This document shows positions 1-7,731 of a DNA stretch of 64,000 bases, piece by piece; the stretch's first letter is position 1; the number at the start of each line of letters is the position of its first letter. The position numbers were made by a program, and so were the translations under genes. This DNA is from a virus, in the IMG/VR virus record IMGVR_UViG_3300023257_000007, positions 248,001 to 312,000 of that record, one strand, 5' to 3'. The notes beneath the pieces are model-generated. The model saw only the letters and a list, made by a program, of their open reading frames with translations, was not told the DNA's origin and made no database searches.

Positions 1-305
1 AATTCTTTATTATAATCAGCATATTCTTCTAGGCTTTCAAATACTGTAAAAAATGTATTAGAAGAATAATTAAATGCGATGAGGGTTTTATTATAACCAA
101 TATAATATTCATTGTAACTATAATTGTTAATGCAATGTTCTAATATTTCTTTGTGATGGGCTTCATCTTCATTGGGTTCATCCCAGTATTTATTCAATTG
201 ACTTCTCCAATAATTAATAAGGCTTGTTACTTCTTCCGGAGTTTTGCAGTTAACTAGGACTTTATCTGATTGTATATTTTCTAAATATGTACTAAGGTAT
301 TTCAT
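1..305 (-). CDS. Head-bearing small protein, 3' end outside window
   Basis: Starts at ATG 305 with MKYLSTYLENIQ, a variant of the MKYLKTY head. 101 codons are visible and the frame is still open at the window edge, so it is unknown whether a tail follows. The body (for example EEVTSLINYWRSQLNKYW) is not recognised. It reads away from the next gene across a short gap that holds a promoter-like box. Confidence 0.8.
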   Translation of the reverse strand, partial: MKYLSTYLENIQSDKVLVNCKTPEEVTSLINYWRSQLNKYWDEPNEDEAHHKEILEHCINNYSYNEYYIGYNKTLIAFNYSSNTFFTVFESLEEYADYNKE

Positions 306-310
306 ATGAA

Positions 311-330
311 GATATATATTGAATTTGTTT
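311..330 (-). promoter_or_regulatory. AATATATATC promoter-like box
   Basis: Read on the minus strand, a TTCAATATATATC box ends six bases before ATG 305, with a poly-A stretch upstream. It matches the TTAATATATA box seen before many other first genes of a block. Confidence 0.45.
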
Positions 331-359
331 TTTCAAAATAAATTTTGTATTTTATATTT

Positions 360-641
360 ATGAAATTTTATTATTTAGAAGTAAAAGAAAAGGATTGGAA
401 TGAAGTTATAAACTATATAACTAAAGTTATTCCTATTTGGAATGAAAAGTTTGATATAAGTCTTCCTATTAAACATATTGGATTTTATATAGATCTAAAG
501 AATGAATTTGGTTTAAATAATGATAATTTATTATTGTTTCGTTATCATAAATTAAATTTTAAAACTTGTGATTATATAAAGTGTAAGGATATAGAAGAAT
601 TCTTATTTTCTTATGAATCAAGTAAGATGGGATTATTGTAA
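360..641 (+). CDS. Small tailed protein
   Basis: 94 residues. An in-frame ATG at 345 exists, but MKFYYLEVKEKDW from 360 gives the usual short beta-strand start of these genes. Ends ESSKMGLL. Body unrecognised; the pattern of a strand followed by a helix (KDWNEVINYITKVIPIW) resembles the other small alpha/beta tailed proteins in the window. First of a plus-strand run to 2.4 kb. Confidence 0.75.
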   Translation: MKFYYLEVKEKDWNEVINYITKVIPIWNEKFDISLPIKHIGFYIDLKNEFGLNNDNLLLFRYHKLNFKTCDYIKCKDIEEFLFSYESSKMGLL

Positions 642-662
642 CATTATTAAATAAAACAAAGA

Positions 663-986
663 ATGAACATAGCTATCGAGTTATATACTAAGAAAGAGTT
701 ATTTAAGGCATGGAAAAAGATGTTAGATTTAGGATATAATTTAGATGTTTGGCATAGAATTTACATGGAGAAGGATTATAATTGGATTGGATTTGATTAT
801 ATAAAAAAAAGGGGTGGTCTTTATATTTATTTTGATTTAGATGAATATATAATGACTGGTTGGGATGGTTTATATAATATACACATGATTAAATATATTC
901 CTGATGATATGGATTTTATTATCAATCATATTGATATTGATTCGATTGATTCGTGTATAGAGGGTATTAAATTAGGTTTATTATAG
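663..986 (+). CDS. Small tailed protein, paralog of 2079-2399
   Basis: 107 residues, starts MNIAIELYTKKELFKAW, ends EGIKLGLL with a TAG stop. It aligns along its whole length with the gene at 2079-2399: the IAIE start, helix, DLGY, a W-x-GF strand, RGG-(L/I)-Y, FDLD and GW-x-x-LY positions are shared. The two are diverged tandem duplicates separated by three other genes. Function unknown. Confidence 0.8.
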   Translation: MNIAIELYTKKELFKAWKKMLDLGYNLDVWHRIYMEKDYNWIGFDYIKKRGGLYIYFDLDEYIMTGWDGLYNIHMIKYIPDDMDFIINHIDIDSIDSCIEGIKLGLL

Positions 987-1012
987 ATTTGAAATTATGA
1001 GATTTTATAGGA

Positions 1013-1036
1013 TCTACTAAAATGGGATTAATGTAA
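1013..1036 (+). pseudogene. Orphan tail STKMGLM with no gene body
   Basis: The frame reads S-T-K-M-G-L-M-stop immediately before ATG 1036 (stop and start overlap as TAATG). No open frame of useful length precedes it: the space back to the previous stop is only about 25 bases. The tail of a lost cassette seems to have been kept at the junction. Confidence 0.6.
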
Positions 1037-1335
1037 TGAATGAACTTGTATATATTAGTGTAAATAATAAGGAACAATATGATAGAGTTATACGTATTGC
1101 TGAAAATAATGGTTTTAAAACAAGAGGTAATTCCTCTTCTTTACCTGTTAATATTTATCTTTGTATTAAGGATGCTGTTGAAGGATCTTGGTTAAAGGAT
1201 GTTATTTATTTTAGTAGTAATGATTATGATCTATATAAAACTGTATTACCAGTTAGGATAAAATGTGATTATGAGGATTTTTCAGAAGAATATTTAAAGT
1301 TTATAACAGAATCAGATAAGATGGGATTATTATAA
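1036..1335 (+). CDS. Small tailed protein
   Basis: 99 residues: MNELVYISVNNKEQYDRV..., ends ESDKMGLL. Opens with a beta strand and a helix (KEQYDRVIRIAENNGF), the common layout of the small tailed proteins. Body not recognised. Its start overlaps the stop of the orphan tail before it. Confidence 0.78.
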   Translation: MNELVYISVNNKEQYDRVIRIAENNGFKTRGNSSSLPVNIYLCIKDAVEGSWLKDVIYFSSNDYDLYKTVLPVRIKCDYEDFSEEYLKFITESDKMGLL

Positions 1336-1337
1336 TT

Positions 1338-1749
1338 ATGAATGAATCGAATACAATATTGTGTGCTGCTTTTTGTGGTACTGGAAAAACTTATATTTGC
1401 AATCAGAATAAGAAGGCTATTAAAATTGAATATTGGAAGTATGAAAGAAGGACTAGAAAAAGAATATGTTAGTGATATAAAAAAGCAAATTGGAAAAGTA
1501 GATTATATTTTTTTAAGTACTGACATAGAAGGTTTGAAACTATTAAAAGGTTTTAATATTGTACTTGATTACCCTGAAAATAATTTGAGAAATGAATACC
1601 TTGATAGGTTTATTGATAGAGATAGTCCTTACGATTTTATAGGGACGTTTATGAAACATTGGAATATATGGATAGATGAACTTAAAGATCAAAATTATTG
1701 TAAACATATTATATTGAAAAATGGTGAGTACTTGCAAAATATTCTCTAA
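1338..1749 (+). pseudogene. P-loop nucleotide kinase-like protein, frameshifted
   Basis: Two frames make one protein. From ATG 1338 the frame gives MNESNTILCAAFCGTGKTYI, with a Walker A loop (CGTGKT), and stops at about 1470. From about 1440 another frame continues with VDYIFLSTDIEGLKLL, then LRNEYLDRF and FMKHWNIWIDEL up to 1749. The order P-loop, strand, 'EYLxRF', 'WxxWI' matches a phage family of small adenylate-kinase-like proteins. One indel between 1440 and 1465 splits it. It has neither head nor tail. Confidence 0.6.
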
Positions 1750-1779
1750 ATTAAAGACTATGTTTTAAATTAAATAACA

Positions 1780-2082
1780 ATGAATGATATAGATATAAAT
1801 GTAAATGAAGATAATTATATAGAATTTGTCAATTATTTATATAGTATTAATTATATAACTAAGAATGATAATGAAAGGTTAGTTAATTGGTATACTGATG
1901 TGAATGATTATTTTCAAAAAGAATATAACTCATATGAATATAGATTATTTTTTGATCGTAAAGAATGGGATATAATAGCTTGTTGTTGTGGCGGTTCTGA
2001 ATTTTTTAAAAAAGTAACTTTTATTAATAATTTAAAGGAATTAGAGGTTTATATGAATTGTTTAAAAATGGGGCTATTATGA
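1780..2082 (+). CDS. Small tailed protein
   Basis: 100 residues, starts MNDIDINVNEDNYIEF, ends NCLKMGLL. A Cys-rich stretch (ACCCGGSEFF) lies near residue 70. Not recognised. The TGA stop overlaps the ATG of the next gene (ATGA). Confidence 0.78.
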   Translation: MNDIDINVNEDNYIEFVNYLYSINYITKNDNERLVNWYTDVNDYFQKEYNSYEYRLFFDRKEWDIIACCCGGSEFFKKVTFINNLKELEVYMNCLKMGLL

Positions 2083-2399
2083 AAAGAATTGCAATAGAGA
2101 TATATTCCATAGAGAAATTATTTGAAATATGGGAAGAAATGGTTGATTTAGGTTACACTTTAAGTTCTTGGACTAATATATTTAAGAGAACAGAAATTGA
2201 TTGGCTTGGTTTTTTAAGTATTGAAAGAGGTGGTATTTATCTTTGTTTTGATTTAGATAAGTGTATAATGATTGGTTGGGGAAGTCTATATTATGATTCT
2301 GGAAAAAAGTTTATTATTAAAGATTTTGAATTAATTATAGATAGTAGTAAAGATGATATTAGATTTCATCTAAATTCAATTAAGATGGGGTTATTATAA
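2079..2399 (+). CDS. Small tailed protein, paralog of 663-986
   Basis: Start taken at ATG 2079 (MKRIAIEIYSIEKLF) because it overlaps the preceding stop as ATGA; a longer in-frame start at 2058 would lie inside the previous gene. Ends NSIKMGLL. Paralogous over its length to 663-986. Converges with the minus-strand gene 2394-2747; the two stop codons overlap. Confidence 0.8.
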   Translation: MKRIAIEIYSIEKLFEIWEEMVDLGYTLSSWTNIFKRTEIDWLGFLSIERGGIYLCFDLDKCIMIGWGSLYYDSGKKFIIKDFELIIDSSKDDIRFHLNSIKMGLL

Positions 2400-2747
2400 T
2401 AGTCCGAGTTTATTTCCTTGTATCAATATATCAAGATCCATTCCATATTCTTTTTTTAACCAATCATCACAACTTATAAAAGAATCTTTATAAAATGACA
2501 CATATTCTAATAGAAACTTCATTGAGCTCCAACACTTATCAAAGCGTTGACCATCATCTAATGTAAAAAATGTTTTATCTTTTGAAAAAGCAACCCAAAA
2601 ATTTTCTTTAAAATTTACTCTAGAATATTCTATATCATATTTTTCCTCAATTAATTTTATTATAAATTTTGTTTCTTTATGAGGTATATCAGTTATTACA
2701 ACAATATTATCCTCTTTATTTTCATTGTATGTATTAAGATATTTCAT
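2394..2747 (-). CDS. Head-and-tail small protein
   Basis: 117 residues from ATG 2747: head MKYLNTYNENKEDN, tail QGNKLGLL. The body begins with a VVITDIP strand and ends with a DDWLKKEYGMDLD helix. That resembles the ITDIP start and DWLxK end of 8622-8912 and 8909-9205, so it is likely a distant relative. Upstream of the ATG the same frame reads LKHLK, which looks like a second, broken head (codons for K-H-L-K before MKYL). Confidence 0.78.
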   Translation of the reverse strand: MKYLNTYNENKEDNIVVITDIPHKETKFIIKLIEEKYDIEYSRVNFKENFWVAFSKDKTFFTLDDGQRFDKCWSSMKFLLEYVSFYKDSFISCDDWLKKEYGMDLDILIQGNKLGLL

Positions 2748-2773
2748 TTTCAAATGTTTCAAATCTTATTTTG

Positions 2774-2801
2774 TTTTATATATTAATTTGTTTTTTTAGA
2801 A
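2774..2801 (-). promoter_or_regulatory. 28-base promoter-like block, identical to 5135-5162
   Basis: Contains TTAATATATA on the minus strand behind a poly-A stretch, upstream of the head gene at 2747. The same 28 bases recur at 5135-5162 before another minus-strand block. It may also serve the divergent plus-strand gene at 2822. Confidence 0.5.
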
Positions 2802-2821
2802 TATTTTTTTTATCTTTCAAT

Positions 2822-3322
2822 ATGAAAATAAATATAATGTATGCGGGGATGGCGGATGATATTATGCTTCCAATGTTACAAGTTCCAACTTTCATAATAA
2901 TCCAAGTTTATTTGCTTCTATTTTTATTTGATGGAGCCTTTGCTAGAAATGGTTGGGAAAGTCAAAAAGAAGATATAAGACAAACGTTATTGTCTGGTAA
3001 TAATGAGAATTCATGGCACAGGGAGGTATATTTAAAATATGAATCAGACACTCCAACTTTTTCATTAGAAGAAAAATGTGTTATATTATCTGATATAGAT
3101 AAAGATGAATGTTGGAAATTGACATTTGATTATAATGGAAAGCGCAGAGAACTAATTTATTATCATCATCAAAACTTTTATGATGTGTGGCCTGATAATA
3201 TAAAGGATATTAATCATTTATTTAGTATTGGTGCTACTTTTGAATATTTAACAGAACCTAAATTAAAAGAAATGTTGAAGACAAGATGTACTGGTTATTT
3301 ATATGATCAAGTGACACCATAA
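2822..3322 (+). CDS. Hypothetical protein with one membrane segment
   Basis: 166 residues from ATG 2822 (MKINIMYAGMADD); an earlier in-frame start at 2771 would put the start inside the promoter block. One hydrophobic segment (PTFIIIQVYLLLFLF, residues about 21-35), then a soluble domain containing GWESQKEDIRQTL and YLYDQVTP. No head or tail. Not recognised. Confidence 0.65.
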   Translation: MKINIMYAGMADDIMLPMLQVPTFIIIQVYLLLFLFDGAFARNGWESQKEDIRQTLLSGNNENSWHREVYLKYESDTPTFSLEEKCVILSDIDKDECWKLTFDYNGKRRELIYYHHQNFYDVWPDNIKDINHLFSIGATFEYLTEPKLKEMLKTRCTGYLYDQVTP

Positions 3323-3376
3323 GAAACAGAAATAATTCAAATGAATAGAAGGATTTATATTAATAAAATAGATATA

Positions 3377-3856
3377 TTAATATAATCCCATTTTATTTGC
3401 ATTATAAAGGTCTGGATTTTCTTTCCAAAACCATTCCCAATATTCTTCTAAATTATTATAAGGTAATTGGTTATTATAACAATTTAAATATTCTAATCTT
3501 TTAGATAATTCAGGTAATTCAGTTAATTGGTTACCATCACAATCTAAATATTTTAACTCTTTTGGTAATTCAGGCAATTTAGTTAATTTATTATTATAAC
3601 AATATAATATTTCTAACCCTTTTGGTAGTTCAGGTAATTCAATTAATTTGTTGTTGTCACAATATAACATTTCTAATCCTTTTGGTAATTCAGGTAATTC
3701 AGTTAATTGATTATTATAACACATTAATTTTTCTAACCCTTTAGGTAATTCAGGTAATTCAGTTAAATTTAAATTAACTAAATTTAATATTTTACCATCA
3801 TCACTTAGATGATCTTTTATTAATTGGTTTTCTGAATATGTTTTTAAATATTTCAT
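3377..3856 (-). CDS. LRR protein with head and tail, 5 repeats
   Basis: 159 residues. Head MKYLKTYSENQLIKDHLS, an N-cap (DDGKILNLVNLNL), then five 20-residue repeats of the type LTELPELPKGLExLYCxNNQ, a C-cap (NQLPYNNLEEYWEWFWKENP) and tail NANKMGLY. The LPxLPxxL pattern is that of bacterial LRR effectors such as YopM and IpaH. Each repeat has a Cys after the LY. The repeats and C-cap are nearly identical to the plus-strand gene 20919-21479, which has one more repeat. The role is probably protein binding; the partner is unknown. Confidence 0.85.
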   Translation of the reverse strand: MKYLKTYSENQLIKDHLSDDGKILNLVNLNLTELPELPKGLEKLMCYNNQLTELPELPKGLEMLYCDNNKLIELPELPKGLEILYCYNNKLTKLPELPKELKYLDCDGNQLTELPELSKRLEYLNCYNNQLPYNNLEEYWEWFWKENPDLYNANKMGLY

Positions 3857-3882
3857 CTATTTTATAATTTTATTGACTTACA
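3857..3882 (-). repeat. 26-base leader repeated at 4262-4287
   Basis: The bases between the stop of one gene and the ATG of the next (reading TAAGTCAATAAAATTATAAA then ATAG) are identical at 3857-3882 and 4262-4287. The repeat includes the stop codon of each upstream gene, so it is another junction-level duplication. Confidence 0.7.
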
Positions 3883-4261
3883 TAAGTCCTAATTTACCTG
3901 ATTCAAATACATATGGGTTATTATGAAAGAATATTTTCATAATAAATAATATTAGTTCATAATCTTTTATTATTTGGTGTCCATCATTTTTATTTGAAGA
4001 TTCTTTTATCCAATTTGGATCTGATACAACTGCAACTTGCTGTTCAACTTTTTGTAATATTATTTGAAATAGATTTCCTTCTCGTTTTAACACAATAGTT
4101 GTGTATACTCCGTTATAATCTATTTCAAGGAATCCATTTCTAATATAAATTTTAAATTTGGTATCTTTAAACATATCTTTTATTGTATCAACAAAGAAAT
4201 CTTGATTGTTATCATTAACTGAAATCTCATTTATCATTTGATATGTCTTTAAATGTTTCAT
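3878..4261 (-). CDS. Head-and-tail small protein
   Basis: 127 residues. Head MKHLKTYQMINEISVND, sharing MINEISV with the heads of LRR genes 15784 and 20919 although the body is not LRR. Tail ESGKLGLM. The body has alternating strands (KFKIYIRNGFLEIDY, TTIVLKREGNLFQIIL) and a helix near the end. Not recognised. Confidence 0.78.
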   Translation of the reverse strand: MKHLKTYQMINEISVNDNNQDFFVDTIKDMFKDTKFKIYIRNGFLEIDYNGVYTTIVLKREGNLFQIILQKVEQQVAVVSDPNWIKESSNKNDGHQIIKDYELILFIMKIFFHNNPYVFESGKLGLM

Positions 4262-4287
4262 CTATTTTATAATTTTATTGACTTACA
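4262..4287 (-). repeat. Second copy of the 26-base leader
   Basis: Identical to 3857-3882, placed between the stop of 4283-4651 and the start of 3878-4261. Confidence 0.7.
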
Positions 4288-4651
4288 AGACACCAAGATT
4301 TTTTGTCCCATTATACATATTTATCATATTTTGTAATTCATTCATAAATTCATCTTTAGTTATTAATATATCTGAGTGTTTATAATAACCGCAAGGACCA
4401 TAAATACGATTTAATTTATAATGAATTGTTCTACTTTCATGTTGTACACAGCAACTATACACCATTTTTCTTTTATCTTCCTCTTTTTCAAGTATATCAC
4501 AACATAATTCTATTTTTGTTCTATGTACATCAAATTTAAAATCATTTATAAGTTTATCATATATTTCAATTGCTTCTTTTGCGTTATTAAATTCAACTGA
4601 TATAAACTTATCTTCATCTATATTTTCATTATATGTTTTAAGGTATTTCAT
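4283..4651 (-). CDS. Head-and-tail small protein
   Basis: 122 residues. Head MKYLKTYNENIDEDK, tail NGTKNLGVL. The body holds a strand-helix start (FISVEFNNAKEAIEIYDKL), several Cys (CC at about 50 and 67) and a CGYYKHSD loop. Its start overlaps the stop of 4651-5121 (TAATG). Not recognised. Confidence 0.78.
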   Translation of the reverse strand: MKYLKTYNENIDEDKFISVEFNNAKEAIEIYDKLINDFKFDVHRTKIELCCDILEKEEDKRKMVYSCCVQHESRTIHYKLNRIYGPCGYYKHSDILITKDEFMNELQNMINMYNGTKNLGVL

Positions 4652-5121
4652 TATAATAATCCTAGTTTATTTGCTTCTAAATCTGCTTTAAGGTCTTCAC
4701 TTTTAAGGTATTCTAATATTTGTGAAAGTTTTTTATAATTTTTTAAATTTTTACTAACCCTTGTTAAAAGACTAAATTTATCTCTATTATTATCTTCAAT
4801 AAGATAAGCAATAACATCAACAATTTTACTAGTATTAATATCAACTGAATCTAATACTTCTAGATGTGTATAATTACCTAATTTAATATTTTCTGGTATT
4901 TTTATAAATACTTGTTCATATTTATCACCATGTAAAATATATTGATATTTATTATATATTTTAGCACATTCCTTTTTAATATCTGATATTAGTTTATTAA
5001 AATTATCAAAAATTGTTTTATCATTTATTTGTTTATAAAGCAATTCTTTTTGTTTATAAAATGATTCTTGTTGTTTATAGTTTTCTTCTATGTTTTCGTT
5101 ATATGTTTCACTTATGATCAT
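4651..5121 (-). CDS. Head-and-tail helical protein
   Basis: 156 residues. Divergent head MIISETYNENIEENY, then a charged coiled-coil-like stretch (QQESFYKQKELLYKQ) and tail EANKLGLL. The layout (coiled coil, I-x-x-(K/E)-(I/L)-P-x-x-I strand, helical end) resembles the four genes at 25219-26985. First gene of a minus-strand block; a promoter-like block lies just upstream. Confidence 0.76.
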   Translation of the reverse strand: MIISETYNENIEENYKQQESFYKQKELLYKQINDKTIFDNFNKLISDIKKECAKIYNKYQYILHGDKYEQVFIKIPENIKLGNYTHLEVLDSVDINTSKIVDVIAYLIEDNNRDKFSLLTRVSKNLKNYKKLSQILEYLKSEDLKADLEANKLGLL

Positions 5122-5134
5122 ATTGTTTTGTTTG

Positions 5135-5162
5135 TTTTATATATTAATTTGTTTTTTTAGAA
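5135..5162 (-). promoter_or_regulatory. 28-base promoter-like block
   Basis: Same 28 bases as 2774-2801, here 13 bases upstream of ATG 5121. Contains TTAATATATA on the minus strand. Confidence 0.5.
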
Positions 5163-5241
5163 TTTTTTTCTTATATTACAATAATTATTAAAAATTATGA
5201 AAGAATTAATTTGGTTAAATATATGTTATAAAGGTCTTATG

Positions 5242-5484
5242 TCAAAAGAAATGTATTTCTACATATTCATCTATGATGATTGGATGATATCTTTTAATAT
5301 CTCTCACTATATCATCTACAATTTCTTTTAGTTTTATTATATCTGTATTTGGTGGAACAAATAAGTAAATTTCTGAATCATCTTTACACAAACCCTTTTT
5401 ATTCAAATAATATGGTGTATTTTTAAATATATCATCAATAATATATTTAAATTTAAATGATTCATACTTTTTTATATATTTCAT
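5242..5484 (-). CDS. Head-bearing small protein without tail
   Basis: 80 residues. Head MKYIKKYESFKFKY, body with IYLFVPPNTD and IKLKEIVDDIV, ends VEIHFF. It lacks the usual tail and is short, so it may be truncated. Function unknown. Confidence 0.7.
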   Translation of the reverse strand: MKYIKKYESFKFKYIIDDIFKNTPYYLNKKGLCKDDSEIYLFVPPNTDIIKLKEIVDDIVRDIKRYHPIIIDEYVEIHFF

Positions 5485-5494
5485 AATTATTAGA

Positions 5495-5905
5495 TTATAA
5501 AAGACCCATTTGACCTGTTATTAATAATCTTTTTACTTTTTTTAATGGTACTAAATAATTTTCCCAGTTTTCTGGACTATCATCTATACCATCTGTTATA
5601 TCTTTATCTTCCCAAACAGATATTGGTATTTTATTATCCTTTGTAAAGATAGTGTTTGCACCATTTTGATCAAATCGTATAATCTCTTCATCAAATAAAT
5701 TAAAAATTGTTCGACTTGTTTTTATATTATCATCAATATATGAATTATAGTCAGTAATTAAATGTTTTGCATATTGATTAAACCATTTACAACCATTCTT
5801 TATAGCTAAATTAGTATAAGTAAAATATTCATCAATATTACTTACTTCAAACACAAATAATACATTTGGTATTGTACTTTCATTATATGTTTTTAAATAT
5901 TTCAT
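5495..5905 (-). CDS. Head-and-tail small protein
   Basis: 136 residues. Head MKYLKTYNESTIPN, tail ITGQMGLL. The body starts with LFVFEVSNIDEYFTYTNLAI and NGCKWF, the 'strand, helix, G-x-x-W' pattern shared by many small tailed proteins here. Not recognised. Confidence 0.78.
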   Translation of the reverse strand: MKYLKTYNESTIPNVLFVFEVSNIDEYFTYTNLAIKNGCKWFNQYAKHLITDYNSYIDDNIKTSRTIFNLFDEEIIRFDQNGANTIFTKDNKIPISVWEDKDITDGIDDSPENWENYLVPLKKVKRLLITGQMGLL

Positions 5906-5911
5906 TATAGT

Positions 5912-6085
5912 TTATATATTTATTTTTTTATTTAAGAAAATTTTAACTATTTTTTTAATACCTTTAGTTTTAACTATTGGTATATTTTTAAAATAATTAT
6001 TTAATTCATCAACCATTTTAATTCTTAACTTAGATGTAATGGTCATAGACTTAGCAAATTGATTATATGTGTCTAATTTATTCAT
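5912..6085 (-). CDS. Small basic head-like protein
   Basis: 57 residues from ATG 6085: MNKLDTYNQFAKSMTITSK, ends KIFLNKKINI. The start looks like a diverged head. Lys-rich, one predicted amphipathic helix. The AT-rich end of the frame doubles as the promoter-like box of the next gene (AATATATAAAC just before ATG 5905). Confidence 0.6.
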   Translation of the reverse strand: MNKLDTYNQFAKSMTITSKLRIKMVDELNNYFKNIPIVKTKGIKKIVKIFLNKKINI

Positions 6086-6511
6086 TTATAATAGTCCTAA
6101 TTTAGTAGATTCAAATTTTGATTCTATATTTTCACTATGAATATATTCTATTATTTTTTCTTCAAATTCCGTAGAGCAACTCTCAATATAATAATTAGTG
6201 TCATTCACAGATTGAAGAAATATTCTATAAGAAGTCGAAATTTCTTCATCATACTTTATGATATATAATGATAAATCATCATCTGGATCTACAATTGTTC
6301 TTCTATCTATATTAGTAGGTTTATCTATAAAATCTGAACCAGATACATTTACTTTAACATCTGTTCTACTATTCAAATATTCATTAGGTTTACCATATTT
6401 ATTTATTAAATACTCACATCTATATAATAATTCTTCATCATCTTTATAAATATGATGAACAGTACCATTATCATATATTAATGATTCATTATAAGTTTTT
6501 AAATATTTCAC
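6086..6511 (-). CDS. Head-and-tail small protein, GTG start
   Basis: 141 residues. The head codons (V/M)KYLKTYNES are intact but the start codon is GTG at 6511, the only such case among the clear heads. Tail ESTKLGLL. The body has LLYRCEYLINKYGKPN, SGSDFIDKPTNI and strands near the C-terminus; it resembles 19979-20440 (QDLLDQHGKLDL, GSEIVDKETNI) and more distantly 21511-22000. Confidence 0.76.
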   Translation of the reverse strand: MKYLKTYNESLIYDNGTVHHIYKDDEELLYRCEYLINKYGKPNEYLNSRTDVKVNVSGSDFIDKPTNIDRRTIVDPDDDLSLYIIKYDEEISTSYRIFLQSVNDTNYYIESCSTEFEEKIIEYIHSENIESKFESTKLGLL

Positions 6512-6516
6512 AAGAC

Positions 6517-6530
6517 TATATATTAATTTT
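6517..6530 (-). promoter_or_regulatory. TTAATATATA box
   Basis: Minus-strand AATTAATATATAG lies about ten bases before the GTG start at 6511. Confidence 0.45.
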
Positions 6531-6630
6531 TTATTTTAAGATAAATTTTCTATATTAAAATTATGGATATTAAAGAAAACCTTAAAAATTATTATGAAAT
6601 TAGATAAATATTTCTTAATTAAAGATAAAT

Positions 6631-6954
6631 ATGATTAAAATTAATATTACGGGAATTAATTGTAATGAATTTGAAAAGTTACAAAAAATATTCTTTGATC
6701 AAAATATACCTTGGTATTATAGTGGTTATAAATTACAATCATCCGATGATTGTAATTATTATCATAACATTTATATTGTTTCAAAAATCGTTGTCATGAG
6801 AAATGATAACCATGAAAAAGAAGAATATTATATGACCTTTAAAAAAGATAATATAATCTCAAAAGACCAAGATTTAATTGAATATAAATATGATGAAATG
6901 GATGAGAATACATTAAAAAGTTATTTTAACGGTTTACAACTAGGATTATTATGA
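6631..6954 (+). CDS. Small tailed protein, paralog of 6951-7269
   Basis: 107 residues. Starts MIKINITGINCNEFEKLQK, ends NGLQLGLL. The order strand, helix, 'FFDQNIPWYY' is shared with the next gene (IHMIDQNIPWID). Function unknown. The stop overlaps the next ATG. Confidence 0.78.
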   Translation: MIKINITGINCNEFEKLQKIFFDQNIPWYYSGYKLQSSDDCNYYHNIYIVSKIVVMRNDNHEKEEYYMTFKKDNIISKDQDLIEYKYDEMDENTLKSYFNGLQLGLL

Positions 6955-7269
6955 TATCAATAAATATAGAAAATATAAGTCTAAATGACTTCAAGAAATT
7001 GCAAATACATATGATTGATCAAAATATTCCTTGGATTGATGGTGATTGGGAAGTTTGGGTAGATGGATATTGGTCATTTATAATTAATCATAAAAAAAAA
7101 TATCTTACTAATTGATCAATATACATCAACTGGTAAACCAGTTGATGGTTACCTTAGATATAATATGCAATTGTGTAATGTTTCATCTCCAATCGTTTTA
7201 AGTGTTGAAGAAATGCTTGATTTAAATATATACGAATATTTGGAGGCGAAAAAGTTTAATTTATTATAA
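6951..7269 (+). pseudogene. Paralog of 6631-6954, frameshifted in A9
   Basis: MISINIENISLNDFKKLQ runs to a stop at about 7115. After a run of nine A at about 7098-7106 the other frame continues with LLIDQYTSTGKPVDGYLRY and ends EAKKFNLL at 7269. One base change in the A-run restores a protein of about 105 residues. It could be an indel error, decay or slippage. Converges with 7264-7514. Confidence 0.65.
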
Positions 7270-7514
7270 TAGATCCATCTTATTCGATGCAATATACTCT
7301 TGTAAATTAAAATCTTTAGTTATATCAGAACCATTTAACTTACCTAACAAAATACCAATTTCAGTATATTTTTCAATAATTTGATTATAAAACCAAGTAG
7401 TCCAATGATTTCCAATATAAGTTTTATCATCTATATTAATTAGTAAATTAATTTCTTTCCAAAACCATTCCTTATATCACTAATACTTTCATCATATGTC
7501 TTTAAGTATTTCAT
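7264..7514 (-). pseudogene. Head-and-tail gene, frameshifted
   Basis: Head MKYLKTYDESISD starts at 7514, but the frame stops after about 22 codons. A second frame from about 7480 runs WFWKEINLLINIDDKTY to the tail ASNKMDLL. A single indel near 7480 joins them into a protein of about 83 residues. Function unknown. Confidence 0.6.
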
Positions 7515-7534
7515 GAATAATTTAAAAACTTTTG

Positions 7535-7550
7535 TTTTATATATTAAAAT
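7535..7550 (-). promoter_or_regulatory. TTAATATATA-type box
   Basis: Minus-strand TTTTAATATATAAAAC, about 20 bases upstream of ATG 7514. The remaining bases to the ATPase at 7732 hold no gene that I can support. Confidence 0.45.
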
Positions 7551-7731
7551 TTAGATTTGAATATCAATACCCAGAATTTATATTCCAACCTCTACAATAT
7601 CATAAAATTAATTTTTATACCAAGAAATATTCCTTATATTTAAGTATTGGAATTTCGAAAAAATTGAAGAATTTTTATTTTTTGAACAAATTCCGTATAT
7701 TATAAATGATGAAATACATAAACTACTAAAT

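Noticed and set aside
663-986. Alternative genetic code with TAG read as an amino acid, as in some large gut phages
   Set aside because: TAG ends a protein right after a canonical tail (EGIKLGLL), and TGA and TAA do the same elsewhere; the standard code fits all genes.
5196-5330. Plus-strand small frame starting MKELIWLNICYKGL
   Set aside because: Overlaps the head-bearing minus-strand gene 5242-5484 and has no counterpart; probably chance.
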